From contig JAXMBM010000010.1 in NCBI GenBank assembly GCA_046349855.1, positions 1-64,000 on the forward strand: a stretch of 64,000 nt of DNA. The letters are read 5' to 3'. Below, one piece after another: positions 19,411 through 28,085 of this stretch (its first letter is position 1; each line of letters begins with the position of its first letter). The translations under genes were made by a program, and so were the position numbers. This DNA comes from CAIXSC01 sp046349855 (GTDB lineage Bacteria; Planctomycetota; Planctomycetia; Pirellulales; Pirellulaceae). The notes under the pieces are model-generated. The model was not told where the DNA came from and did not search any database. It was given only the letters and a program-made list of their open reading frames with translations.

Positions 19411-20205
19411 TTACGACCAAGACGCGGGCATGTCGGGCTGTTGCCAGGCGCTCATCCCCCCGTCGACCAGCAGCATCTGGCCGTGGACGTGCCAGGCCTC
19501 GTCACTGCACAGATAGACCGCTCCGCTGCCGCAAACGTCCGCGCTGGGAACCTGGCCATTGGGCGTGTGGAGACTCATCCAACGTTGAAAGCGCGGGTCG
19601 CGGTCGATGATCGAAGTGAGCGGGGTGCGGACGAGTCCGGGAGCGAGTCCGTTGACGCGAATGCCGAGTGGTGCCAGGGACACGCAGAGGGAGCGGACCA
19701 TCATCTCGATGGCACCCTTCGACGCGTCGTAACAGGTGTGGACCGGTTCGGCGAGTCGCCCGTTGATCGAACCGATCATCAGGACGCGCCCGGCCACTTG
19801 GCGCTCCACCCAGTGCCGGGCCAGACGCTGGGTAAGGAAATATGGGGCGGCGACGTTGAGCCGCATGGTGTGCTCGTACGTCTCCCAGTCCATCTCCAGA
19901 TACGGCTTGTCGATATAGGTCCCGGCGTTGTTGACCAGGATGTCGAGGTCGGGTGCTTTTTCCAGCGCCTGCGCCACCAGCGCATCGACGGCCGGGATGG
20001 TCTCGGACGACAGATCTCCCGTGACCAGGTCGGCGCGGACACCGCGGTCGCGGAGGCTGGCGAGCAGCTCGTCGACCTCGGAATTCCGCGCGCGGCCGTG
20101 CAGCAGGACGTGTGCCCCCGCCGCAGCAAAAGCCTCGGCAATGGCTCGGCCCACTCCCTTGGTCGAGCCGGTGACGAGGGCCGAGTGTCCACGCAGGTTG
20201 ATCAT
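19411..20205 (-). CDS. Short-chain dehydrogenase/reductase
   Basis: 264 residues, a classical SDR. It has the cofactor loop TGSTKGVG (12-19), NNAG (92-95), catalytic Ser146, and YDASK with Tyr159 and Lys163. It reduces or oxidises a small alcohol or ketone in the cytoplasm with NAD(P). It lies between the toroid cytochrome (34 bases) and the propeller cytochrome on the same strand. FabG-like activity is possible but nothing identifies the substrate. Confidence 0.9.
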   Translation of the reverse strand: MINLRGHSALVTGSTKGVGRAIAEAFAAAGAHVLLHGRARNSEVDELLASLRDRGVRADLVTGDLSSETIPAVDALVAQALEKAPDLDILVNNAGTYIDKPYLEMDWETYEHTMRLNVAAPYFLTQRLARHWVERQVAGRVLMIGSINGRLAEPVHTCYDASKGAIEMMVRSLCVSLAPLGIRVNGLAPGLVRTPLTSIIDRDPRFQRWMSLHTPNGQVPSADVCGSGAVYLCSDEAWHVHGQMLLVDGGMSAWQQPDMPASWS

Positions 20206-20239
20206 GCCGCTACGCTTTCTTGCGAGGTGTCGCGGAACG

Positions 20240-21361
20240 CTACTGCCGAGCGGGAATCTCGCCGCAGGCCGCCAGTGCCAGCAGCGGGTACGCCGTACCG
20301 CTGTAGGTGATGAAGTGCCACGAATCGGTGTTCAGCGAGCGCGTCCACCAGCGTCCCGATTCGCGCTGATTGGCCTTGATCCAGGCGACACCGCGCTGCA
20401 ATCGCGGTTCCGCCGCGGGCACTCCGGCGGCGCGGAGCACCAGGATCGCCAGCCCCGTCTGGTGACCATCGCTGGGCGGATTGGCGAATTCGGGCTCACC
20501 GCGCAGCTTGGCCGCCCGGCCTCCCCCGCCCCACGCTTCCGGAGCGGCAAACGTACGGATCGACCAGCCACCGTCGGACCGCTGATGCTTCCAGAGGACC
20601 TCGACCAGTTCCTGCTGCTGCTCGCGCGTCAACAGGTCGGGCATGCGCGTGCTGGCCCACAGGAGCAGCACGCGGCTGTAGTCATGCAGCGGAGGCGTAG
20701 AACGCAGATACTGCTGGAGTTTCGTGACGGCTGCCTTCTGCTTTTCGTCCTGCAGTCCCGCGAGCCAACCCGGGGCGGTTCCGATCGCCATGGCTGCCAC
20801 CGTCGCTTCGTGGTACGCATCCGACTCGAACGGCGGCCAGCAGTCGAGTGTGCCCCAGGTGCCCGAGTCAAGCTGGATGTCGCACATCAGCGCCAGCGCC
20901 TCGCCGGTTTCCGCCGACAGCTGCCGCGTGACGTGGGCGTCCCATTCGGCAAGTCCAGCGGCCAGGTAGATGACCTGAGCCGGCCGCGTGCTCTGGCGGA
21001 GCTGCTTACGCTCCAGGCCTTGGAGTGACTTGAGCTGGCTGACGTAGAACTCGCGTTGTTCGGCGGCCGGCGGGCCGAAGTGGGGAGTCAAGGCCGGGCG
21101 AATCTGCATGTAGGTGCCGTTGGTGTGGCAGGAAATGCACTTGCGTCCGCCCGACCAGGCCTGGGCCCCCTGATCCAGATGGGCGACCGCTTTGTCGAGC
21201 GCCAGGGACGGCCGGATCGGCTCGTCGGCTTTCGCCGCCACGATCCGAATGTCACCCAGTTCGTACTGCGGCTTGTCTTCGGAACGCACCGCGGAAGAGG
21301 TGCCGACGACAGCCAGACCCAACGTCAACACTCGACAGACGAACTCGCGGGACACGGACAT
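20240..21361 (-). CDS. Secreted single-haem protein with an alpha/alpha-toroid domain
   Basis: 373 residues. A signal peptide (about 1-25) is followed by a single haem motif, CISCH (75-79), then helical-toroid repeats like those of terpenoid cyclases and prenyltransferases. QRSDGGWSIRTF and NQRESGRWWTRS are QW-like repeats. The DxDD motif of squalene-hopene cyclases is not seen, so a cyclase role is unlikely. Such toroid cytochromes occur in planctomycetes without known function. The start follows GGGAG and avoids a 43-residue unstructured extension. It heads the SDR/propeller-cytochrome/DUF1501 run. Confidence 0.82.
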   Translation of the reverse strand: MSVSREFVCRVLTLGLAVVGTSSAVRSEDKPQYELGDIRIVAAKADEPIRPSLALDKAVAHLDQGAQAWSGGRKCISCHTNGTYMQIRPALTPHFGPPAAEQREFYVSQLKSLQGLERKQLRQSTRPAQVIYLAAGLAEWDAHVTRQLSAETGEALALMCDIQLDSGTWGTLDCWPPFESDAYHEATVAAMAIGTAPGWLAGLQDEKQKAAVTKLQQYLRSTPPLHDYSRVLLLWASTRMPDLLTREQQQELVEVLWKHQRSDGGWSIRTFAAPEAWGGGGRAAKLRGEPEFANPPSDGHQTGLAILVLRAAGVPAAEPRLQRGVAWIKANQRESGRWWTRSLNTDSWHFITYSGTAYPLLALAACGEIPARQ

Positions 21362-21513
21362 AGCGCTCTCCCGAGGCAGGGGGTAATGGAGGCGGGGACC
21401 CGGGGACAGCGCGCCATACGCCTCCCGAGGGGACTCCCAATGTACCAGTCCCCACAGGCCCAAGAAAGCTCGGACGGAACCGCGCCGCAACGAACGGCTA
21501 GGGGTGATGCCTG

Positions 21514-21544
21514 GAGTGACATCTCGAGTGACATCTCGAGTGAC
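21514..21544. repeat. Short 12-base tandem repeat
   Basis: GAGTGACATCTC occurs twice in tandem and is followed by a third partial copy (GAGTGAC). It lies between the small membrane protein gene and the toroid cytochrome start, upstream of the latter. Confidence 0.6.
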
Positions 21545-21565
21545 GCGTCGGTGAGGCGCGAGCGA

Positions 21566-21874
21566 TCAGAAGAGTCGCTTGCCGGGCTGGATCTCGAAGT
21601 TGTACCGGCTGAGTTCCGAGATCAGCAGGGCACAGCCCACCATGAGGAACACGACGCACACCATGAGCATGAAGGTGTAGACGGAAAATGGCGGTTTGGG
21701 AGGCTTGGGTTTGGCCGGCGCGGCCTGGCCGGCGCCGGAGGCCGGTGCCGCCGCCGGTGTGGTCGGGGCCAGACCCTGAGGATCCGGGGTGGCCGGTGTC
21801 ACCACCGCGTTGGCAAACGGGTCGGACGCCACCGGATCAAAATCCGAAAAGTCGGGAGTGTTGCCGCTGGCCAT
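21566..21874 (-). CDS. Small single-pass membrane protein, unknown function
   Basis: 102 residues. An acidic N-terminus (FSDFDPVASDPF) and a Pro/Ala-rich linker (about 25-62) precede one transmembrane helix (about 66-86, VYTFMLMVCVVFLMVGCALL). A short polar tail (NFEIQPGKRLF) follows. The N-terminal half is probably cytoplasmic and disordered. No family was recognised. It may be independent, as it lies 168 bases from the next upstream gene. Confidence 0.65.
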   Translation of the reverse strand: MASGNTPDFSDFDPVASDPFANAVVTPATPDPQGLAPTTPAAAPASGAGQAAPAKPKPPKPPFSVYTFMLMVCVVFLMVGCALLISELSRYNFEIQPGKRLF

Positions 21875-22042
21875 GGTGAATGCAGTCCCCTGAGGAATTC
21901 GCCGACCGCACCGCCGGGCGCGGCGGCGCGAGAGGCCGTTGAATTGTGATTCCCGGCCAGGAGGTCGTCAAGCAAATCGAGCTGCCGGCAAGCGCTCGCC
22001 AGCCCGTCGAGCGTGTTCTGCGCCACAACCGCTACAACCCCA

Positions 22043-23647
22043 TCAGGGAATGGTCAACAGGCCGACCACCGGAACCCCGGTGGTCAGGCGTTCAGCCAGC
22101 GGCAGCTGGATGGGGCGTTGGTCGAGTGGATCGATGAGTGTGAGTGCCAGGCGGTAGCGGCCGGGTGGCGGTGGTGGCAAGGCCCCTGAGTCCGCGACCG
22201 CATATTCCGTTCCCTGGATCCATTGCGACGTGGGCAGCGTGCTCGGTTGACTGCGGCTCACGCAGCGCTCCTGGGAGTCGTGGAGGGACCACTGGGCGTG
22301 GTAGTCTCGCAGGGCACGCCCCACACCTCGGTTGACCCAGCGGGTCGCCAGCTGCAGCGGGCCACCCGGTGCCGACGGCAGGGTTACGGCAACTTCCCGG
22401 GGGATCAGGCGATATCCCATGGTGCGTGCTCCACGAGCCACGAGGTCGGGGCGTTCGCGCAGAAAATCCCGCGCATCCTTCCCTTGCCAGCCCAGCAGGT
22501 TGATGTAGTTGGGGTGCAGGCTCAGAGCGTCCTCGATCATCCAGTCGATCCAGCCAGCGCGCCCCTGCTTAGCCGCGGCAAAGCCTCCCAGGAATTCACA
22601 CATGAAGGGCCCGCGCGTCCGCGAACGGAAAGCCGTTTCGCAGAGCTGCCGTTCGTTGGAATGCACCGCGCCGCCGGCGCCGTCGCGCCGAAAGGTGACT
22701 TGGGGGAGCGTCAGAGCGTGGTCGAAGGCCGAATACCGCAGGAACTCAGCGTAGGAACCGGTCGACGCCAGATCGAAGCGATCCGTGGGGCCCGCGTAGT
22801 ATTCACGCGGTCCGTCCGGATCATACGAGTAACTCAGCGACAGCCAATGTGCGGGGAACGAGCGGGCGTAGGTGTCGAGGACCGATGTCAGGGCGTCTCG
22901 TCGGGCCATCGTTGACGGGTAGCGAAACCCGGAATGCCATTCGCCCCATTTCCCGAACCCGCGGAGGTCGACCAGCGTCACCGGGCGTGTGCCACCCTTG
23001 CCGGGCGGCGGGTAGCGTCGAGCGACCTCGGAGAGGAACTTGCCCAGCCGTTCCTGATAGTACGGAGCGCGAGCGTCGACACAGTGATAGGCTGGCTCGC
23101 CGGCGTCCTGTCGCCGCTGCCGCTGCTCCTCGGGCAGACGCTCCAGAACATACTGCGGGACGCCCATTCCCGTCGGTGGCTTTCGGCCGCTCCACCACAA
23201 TAGCGACTCGGTGCTCAGCCGCAACTGAATCGACTTGCCGCGCGTCGACCAGTAGTCGTAGGCGTGATCGACCGCCGAAAAATCGTACTCATCGGGCTGC
23301 TGTTCGATGTCGGCCCAACTGAACATCAGCGCTGCCGCGGCCACTCCGGGAAAAGGGTCTGCGGGCAGCGTGAGCAACGTCGAGCTGCCCTGGGGATCGC
23401 GATCCAAGGGGTAGTTCTCATACACCACCCAGCCCATGTCGGGGTTGCTCAGCACGACCTCGGAATCTTCACGCGGTTGAAGAATCTGAGCACGGGCGAC
23501 CGGAGCCGCTGCCGGTGAGGACGGAGGGGCGGCGTGTGCCGTCGGTGGTGGTTCGGCGGCGAAGAGTGTTGAGGCCAGGAGCGCCGGGAACAGGAGGAGA
23601 CGCAGCAGCAAGTAAGCGGACGAAGGTGGCGACACGCGGCTACTCAT
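22043..23647 (-). CDS. Secreted glycoside-hydrolase-like protein (DUF4832-like)
   Basis: 534 residues. A signal peptide (about 4-28) precedes a TIM-barrel-like domain, with LVDLRGFGKWGEWH (Glu candidate) and LSYSYDPDG. A C-terminal beta-sandwich (about 400-530) has LATRWVNRGVGRALRDY and a YRLALTLIDP strand. This resembles the DUF4832/DUF4874 group of putative polysaccharide-active proteins. The start is fixed by the kinase gene: its stop overlaps this ATG in ATGAGTAG, which implies translational coupling. The longer frame into the kinase gene is a shadow. Confidence 0.7.
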   Translation of the reverse strand: MSSRVSPPSSAYLLLRLLLFPALLASTLFAAEPPPTAHAAPPSSPAAAPVARAQILQPREDSEVVLSNPDMGWVVYENYPLDRDPQGSSTLLTLPADPFPGVAAAALMFSWADIEQQPDEYDFSAVDHAYDYWSTRGKSIQLRLSTESLLWWSGRKPPTGMGVPQYVLERLPEEQRQRRQDAGEPAYHCVDARAPYYQERLGKFLSEVARRYPPPGKGGTRPVTLVDLRGFGKWGEWHSGFRYPSTMARRDALTSVLDTYARSFPAHWLSLSYSYDPDGPREYYAGPTDRFDLASTGSYAEFLRYSAFDHALTLPQVTFRRDGAGGAVHSNERQLCETAFRSRTRGPFMCEFLGGFAAAKQGRAGWIDWMIEDALSLHPNYINLLGWQGKDARDFLRERPDLVARGARTMGYRLIPREVAVTLPSAPGGPLQLATRWVNRGVGRALRDYHAQWSLHDSQERCVSRSQPSTLPTSQWIQGTEYAVADSGALPPPPPGRYRLALTLIDPLDQRPIQLPLAERLTTGVPVVGLLTIP

Positions 23648-25028
23648 GGGCAGGCTCGGGGATCTGCAGACGGACGCGGACACTCGTGCCGCCGCCGTCG
23701 CGCCGCAGGAACTCGGCCGACCCGTGATAGAGCCGGGCCCGCTCCTGGATACCGCGGACGCCGAACCGATCGGGGGACACCTGTTCGAGATCGAAGCCGC
23801 AGCCATCGTCGTCGACCTGGATCTCGAGGCTTCTACCCTGCTGCTCCAGGCGAATGACAATCCGATTCGCGGCGCCGTGCCGGATCGCATTGTTGATTCC
23901 TTCTTGAATGATGCGGAACACGACGCCTTCGAACAGCGGATCAAAGCGGTCGGTCTCCAGCTGGCACTGGAATTCGAAACCGCAGACGGTGACGCGCAGC
24001 GTGTCGGCGATCAGATGGCGGATCGCTTCCTCGATTCCGGCTTCCTCGATCACCATCGGTCGCAGGTCGTTAATCAGGCGACGGCATTCGCGGACGGCTT
24101 TGCGAGTCAATTCCAGGGCGAGGTCGAGTCCCGAGCCTTCGTCGTCCTCCAGATGGGCGCGTGTGGCTTCGATGTTCATCAGCGCCCCGAACAGGGTTTG
24201 TGCCAGACCGTCGTGGATGTCGTGGGAGGTGAGGCGCCGTTCCCGTTCCTGCAGTTCGAACATGCGGCGAATGGTCAGCTCGCGTTCCCGCAGGCGAAAC
24301 TCGGACTCCTTCAAGGAAGTGATGTCCTGCATCGAGCCGATCACGCGGGTCAGCTGGCCGGCGGCATTGCGGGCGAGCAGGGCGCGATCGAGTACGACAG
24401 CATAACCGCCGCTCCGACGTCCAAAGCGATACTCGGCCGTCCAGGTTTCCGCCTGCGAACGGATGGCGGCCTGAAACGACGCTCGGACACGTTCCACGTC
24501 AGCCGGATGAATATGCGCGGCCCACCAGCGCTGCAGCTCGCGCTGGTCGAGCGGTCGCGGTCCGTACAGGCGATCGTAGGCCTCGTTCCACCAGAGCGCG
24601 TGGGCCGACAGATCGAGATCCCAGATGGCACTGTCGGTGACTTCGAGCACCAGGCGGAGCCGCTCCTCGCTCGACCGCAGCGCCTCGGCCTGCTGCCGCT
24701 CGACCGTCACATCGCGGGCACAGGCCAGGATCTGGCCGGTGCCGTGGACCTGGGTCGACACCCAGGCCAGCCAGCGGTAGGTGCCATCGCGGCACAGGTA
24801 GCGATTCTCGAAGTGGATCGTATCGTGGTTGCCCTGGACCAGCAGAGCGGCCTCGCGATACGTGGCGTGCCGGTCGTCCGGATGCACGAATTCGACATAC
24901 GGCCGGCCCATCAGCTCTTCCGCGGACCAGCCGAGTGTCATGGTCCAGGCAGGATTGACGCGAGTGAAATAACCCTGCGAATTCGCCTCACAAAGCAATT
25001 CGTTGCTGAAGGTGAAAAAGTCGATCAT
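23640..25028 (-). CDS. PAS-domain sensor histidine kinase (HisKA_3/NarX type)
   Basis: 462 residues, no membrane segment. Two PAS domains (about 5-112 and 122-240) precede a HisKA_3 dimerisation domain with the phosphoaccepting His272 in DIHDGLAQT. The HATPase domain has EGINNAIRHG (N box), VDDDGCGF and FGVRGIQERA. It should sense a soluble ligand and phosphorylate a NarL/LuxR-type regulator, but no such regulator is adjacent. It shares its stop with the start of the DUF4832-like gene and diverges from the second kinase. Confidence 0.92.
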   Translation of the reverse strand: MIDFFTFSNELLCEANSQGYFTRVNPAWTMTLGWSAEELMGRPYVEFVHPDDRHATYREAALLVQGNHDTIHFENRYLCRDGTYRWLAWVSTQVHGTGQILACARDVTVERQQAEALRSSEERLRLVLEVTDSAIWDLDLSAHALWWNEAYDRLYGPRPLDQRELQRWWAAHIHPADVERVRASFQAAIRSQAETWTAEYRFGRRSGGYAVVLDRALLARNAAGQLTRVIGSMQDITSLKESEFRLRERELTIRRMFELQERERRLTSHDIHDGLAQTLFGALMNIEATRAHLEDDEGSGLDLALELTRKAVRECRRLINDLRPMVIEEAGIEEAIRHLIADTLRVTVCGFEFQCQLETDRFDPLFEGVVFRIIQEGINNAIRHGAANRIVIRLEQQGRSLEIQVDDDGCGFDLEQVSPDRFGVRGIQERARLYHGSAEFLRRDGGGTSVRVRLQIPEPAHE

Positions 25029-25128
25029 GCGGGTGCCTCGCTGGTTACACTAGAGCCTAACCGCTGACGCTGCGGAGTCCGAGTCCCCGTGCCTTGGGCG
25101 GCCAGGAATCGGAAGGGAACGGCGTGGC

Positions 25129-26574
25129 GTGCGTACGAAGCGAAACGGCATGCGTCGTCCTCTCAAGTACCAGTTCATGGGCCCCATGGCCGGCGTGATG
25201 CTCGTCACGCTGATGATTGTCGCTGCGCTCGATGTGTGGCTGGCACGGCGGCATGCGCGGAGCCAGATCGAGCGTCAATGGCAGGAGATCGGGGAGACAC
25301 TGCAGCGGTCGAGTTTTCCGCTGACCGATACCGTCCTGGGGCAGCTGCGGGGCTTGTCGGGTGCTGAGTTTCTGCTGGTGGAAGAGCGGGGTGAGGTGCG
25401 CGCCGGAACCACCGTAGCGCGATCGGCCGATGCGCTCGATCTGACCGCTCAGAGCGCTCCCCCCACGGCGCTCGATCGCCGCGTGACGATCGGCGGGCAG
25501 GCGTACTATCACGCCGCCATTTCCCTGCGCCGGCCAGTGGATGGCGGCGTGGCACTCCACCTTCACGCGTTCTATCCCGAATCCCGGTATCACGTGGCGT
25601 GGCGCGAGGCGGTGGCACCCTCTCTGGCGGTGGGGCTGACGGCCATGGCCGTGGTGGTGGCTGTGAGCGGAGTGCTGGCGGTCCGAGTGACGCGGCCCGC
25701 CACGCTGCTCCGCGAGCGCATCGACCGCATCGCTCGGGGAGACTACACGGCAGCTCCGGCGGGTGGACGAAACGATGAACTGGGGGATCTCGCCCATTCC
25801 GTGCAGCGGCTGGCGGAAATGCTGGCGGCCTACGAGAAGCAGGTACGTCGCCAGGAGCAGTTGCGGACACTCGATCAACTGGGCGGCGGGATGGCCCACC
25901 AGCTGCGCAACGCGGTCACCGGCTGCCGCATGGCCATCGATCTGCATTTGCGGAGCTGCCTGCAGTCGAATGACGAATCGCTGGCGATGGCCCTGCAGCA
26001 ACTGGAATTGATGGAAGAATATGTGCGGCGGTTCCTGGCCCTGGGGCGGCGTTCGGACGAGCCACCCCAACCACTCGACCTGACCCAAGTGGTCGCCCGG
26101 ATCCTCCCCCTGGTACAACCTCGCCTGCGGCATCTGGGGGTGATGCTCGAATGGATACCTCCACGCGAGGCCGTCCAGGTGCTCGGGGACGCCGACGCTC
26201 TGTCGCAGGCCCTGATCAATCTGGTATTGAATGCGGCGGAAGCGGCCGCCGAGGCCGGGACGGGCACGGAGGGCGGAACGGGGGCGGAGGCGGCGCGAGT
26301 TGTCGTAACTTTGCGAAGAGAGGCCGGTCATGTGGTGCTGGAAGTGAGCGACAGTGGGCGAGGCCCGCCGGCCGAGGTACAGGCAACCCTCTTCGAACCG
26401 CTGGTGACAAGCAAACCGGATGGCGCCGGCCTGGGTTTGGCCATCGTGCGGGAAGTGGCCGAACGGCACCACGGGACAGTCGAGTGGCGGCGGGACGGAG
26501 AGCGAACGGTCTTCGCCCTCCAACTGCCGGAAACGAACGGAGAGCCGAGGCATGGCAAAACTGCTGGTGGTTGA
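25129..26574 (+). CDS. Membrane sensor histidine kinase (NtrB-like)
   Basis: 481 residues. Transmembrane helices at about 18-38 and 163-185 enclose an extracytoplasmic sensor region. A HAMP-like segment (about 187-240) leads to HisKA with His257 (GGGMAHQLRNAV), and HATPase with LINLVLNAAEAA, VSDSGRGPP and GAGLGLAIV. The start is GTG with GAAGGG about 11 bases upstream; an ATG seven codons later is possible. Its end overlaps the sigma-54 regulator start by 23 bases, which marks its cognate partner. Confidence 0.92.
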   Translation: MRTKRNGMRRPLKYQFMGPMAGVMLVTLMIVAALDVWLARRHARSQIERQWQEIGETLQRSSFPLTDTVLGQLRGLSGAEFLLVEERGEVRAGTTVARSADALDLTAQSAPPTALDRRVTIGGQAYYHAAISLRRPVDGGVALHLHAFYPESRYHVAWREAVAPSLAVGLTAMAVVVAVSGVLAVRVTRPATLLRERIDRIARGDYTAAPAGGRNDELGDLAHSVQRLAEMLAAYEKQVRRQEQLRTLDQLGGGMAHQLRNAVTGCRMAIDLHLRSCLQSNDESLAMALQQLELMEEYVRRFLALGRRSDEPPQPLDLTQVVARILPLVQPRLRHLGVMLEWIPPREAVQVLGDADALSQALINLVLNAAEAAAEAGTGTEGGTGAEAARVVVTLRREAGHVVLEVSDSGRGPPAEVQATLFEPLVTSKPDGAGLGLAIVREVAERHHGTVEWRRDGERTVFALQLPETNGEPRHGKTAGG

Positions 26575-27958
26575 TGACGAACCCAGTATCGTCTGGGCGC
26601 TGACGCGTCTGGGCCGCGAGCTCGGTCATGAGGTGGTGGCGGCGTCGAGTGCGGAGCAGGCCCTGGGAACGGTCGACTCGGCGGGGCCGGATGTCATCCT
26701 GCTGGATGTCCGCCTTCCGGGAATGAGCGGGCTGGATGCGATGGCGCGCTTCCGTGAACGGTGCCCGCACGTTCCCCTGCTCATCATGACTGCCTACGGC
26801 GATCTGCCAACGGCGGTGGCTGCGGTGCGGAACGGAGCCTTCGAGTACCTGGTCAAGCCGTTCGACCTGTCGAAAGTCCAGCGGGCCTGGGAGCGGGCGC
26901 TGGCGTCTCGCGAGCCGCCACCGGTGAGACCTCGCGAGGAAGCGGTCGGCGGACTCATCGGCCGATCACCGCCGATGCAGGAAGTCTTCAAGAGGATCGC
27001 GCTGGCTGCCGGCGCGGATATCAGTGTGCTGATTCGCGGAGAGAGCGGGGTCGGCAAGGAACTGGCGGCCCGCGCGATCCACCAGCACAGCGCGCGTGCC
27101 GCCGGACCCTTTGTTGCGGTGAACGTGGCGTCGCTGAGTTCGTCGCTGGCGGAGAGCGAACTGTTCGGACACGTGCGCGGCTCCTTCACGGGTGCTGACC
27201 GCGATCGCGTGGGATTGCTCGTGCAGGCGACCGGTGGAACGCTGTTCCTGGACGAGGTGGCAGAAATACCGCTCGCCACGCAGGTGAAGTTGCTGCGGGT
27301 GCTGGAACACGGCGAGGTACTTCCGGTGGGCGGACAGACACCGATCCGGACAGACTTCCGCATCGTGACGGCGACGCATCAGGATCTTCCTGCGCTGGTC
27401 GCTCAGGGATTGTTTCGCCATGACCTGTATTTCCGTCTGGCGGCGTTCGAGATTGAGATTCCGGCGCTCCGCGAACGTGGCGATGATCTGGTGGCGCTGG
27501 CGGAGAGTTTTCTCGACCGGGCGAGTGTCAAGGGAGCGCGCCGCGCGGTGTTTTCTGCGGCGGCGCTCCACGAAATCCGCCGACGTCCCTGGTATGGCAA
27601 CGTGCGCGAGCTGCGCAACGCGGTGGAACACGCCGCCATGCTGGCTCGCGGCGGAGTGATCGAGGCGGAGCATCTGCCGCCTCCCTCCAGCGTGCAGCCA
27701 TCCAGTCGAGGCACGACGGGGCGCGACCTGACTCAGCAGCTGGTCCACGATGTACGGCAATGGACCGAAGAGCAGCTCAGTGGTGGTGAGCCGCAAGAAG
27801 ACCTATACGGAGCGTTTCTGAGGACGGTGGAGCCGGCGTTTCTGGACGTCGTCATGGAACGGCATCGGCGGCAATGTGCCACGGCGGCCCGGACGCTCGG
27901 TATCCACCGGACGACGCTCCGCAAGAAACTCGACGAACACAGCTTGGTCGGCGAGTGA
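26552..27958 (+). CDS. Sigma-54-dependent response regulator (NtrC family)
   Basis: 468 residues. The receiver domain has phosphoacceptor Asp52 (LLDVRLPG). The AAA+ domain has a Walker A GESGVGKE (163-170), the sigma-54-contacting loop as GSFTGA (210-215), Walker B LFLDEVAE and the R-finger region. The C-terminus is a Fis-type HTH (AARTLGIHRTTLRKKL). When phosphorylated it would oligomerise at an upstream site and open sigma-54 promoters. It overlaps its kinase gene. Start MAKLLVVDDE was chosen; the longer frame only extends into the kinase. Confidence 0.95.
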   Translation: MAKLLVVDDEPSIVWALTRLGRELGHEVVAASSAEQALGTVDSAGPDVILLDVRLPGMSGLDAMARFRERCPHVPLLIMTAYGDLPTAVAAVRNGAFEYLVKPFDLSKVQRAWERALASREPPPVRPREEAVGGLIGRSPPMQEVFKRIALAAGADISVLIRGESGVGKELAARAIHQHSARAAGPFVAVNVASLSSSLAESELFGHVRGSFTGADRDRVGLLVQATGGTLFLDEVAEIPLATQVKLLRVLEHGEVLPVGGQTPIRTDFRIVTATHQDLPALVAQGLFRHDLYFRLAAFEIEIPALRERGDDLVALAESFLDRASVKGARRAVFSAAALHEIRRRPWYGNVRELRNAVEHAAMLARGGVIEAEHLPPPSSVQPSSRGTTGRDLTQQLVHDVRQWTEEQLSGGEPQEDLYGAFLRTVEPAFLDVVMERHRRQCATAARTLGIHRTTLRKKLDEHSLVGE

Positions 27959-27994
27959 GGGTGAGCGAACCGACGATGAGCGGCGGGAGTCGCG

Positions 27995-28056
27995 GAAGAG
28001 ACGCAGAAGAGACGCAGAAGAGACGCAGAAGAGACGCAGAAGAGACGCAGAAGAGA
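27995..28056. repeat. Tandem repeat with an 11-base unit, five-plus copies
   Basis: GAAGAGACGCA repeats perfectly; ACGC recurs at 28001, 28012, 28023, 28034 and 28045. It lies between the regulator stop and the convergent secreted protein gene. The copies are identical and the unit is one helical turn. It is too short and has no spacers, so it is not CRISPR. It is probably slippage-prone DNA. Confidence 0.9.
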
Positions 28057-28085
28057 ATGGTTGGCGCTCAGGCGGTTATGAATCG

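Noticed and set aside
20240..21361. Squalene-hopene cyclase
   Set aside because: Toroid repeats are present, but the catalytic DxDD motif was not found and a haem motif is present instead.
22043..23944. Longer start of the DUF4832-like protein
   Set aside because: The extra 99 residues are a shadow of the kinase's ATPase domain; the signal peptide begins at 23647.
27995..28056. CRISPR array
   Set aside because: The unit is 11 bases with no spacers and no cas genes nearby.
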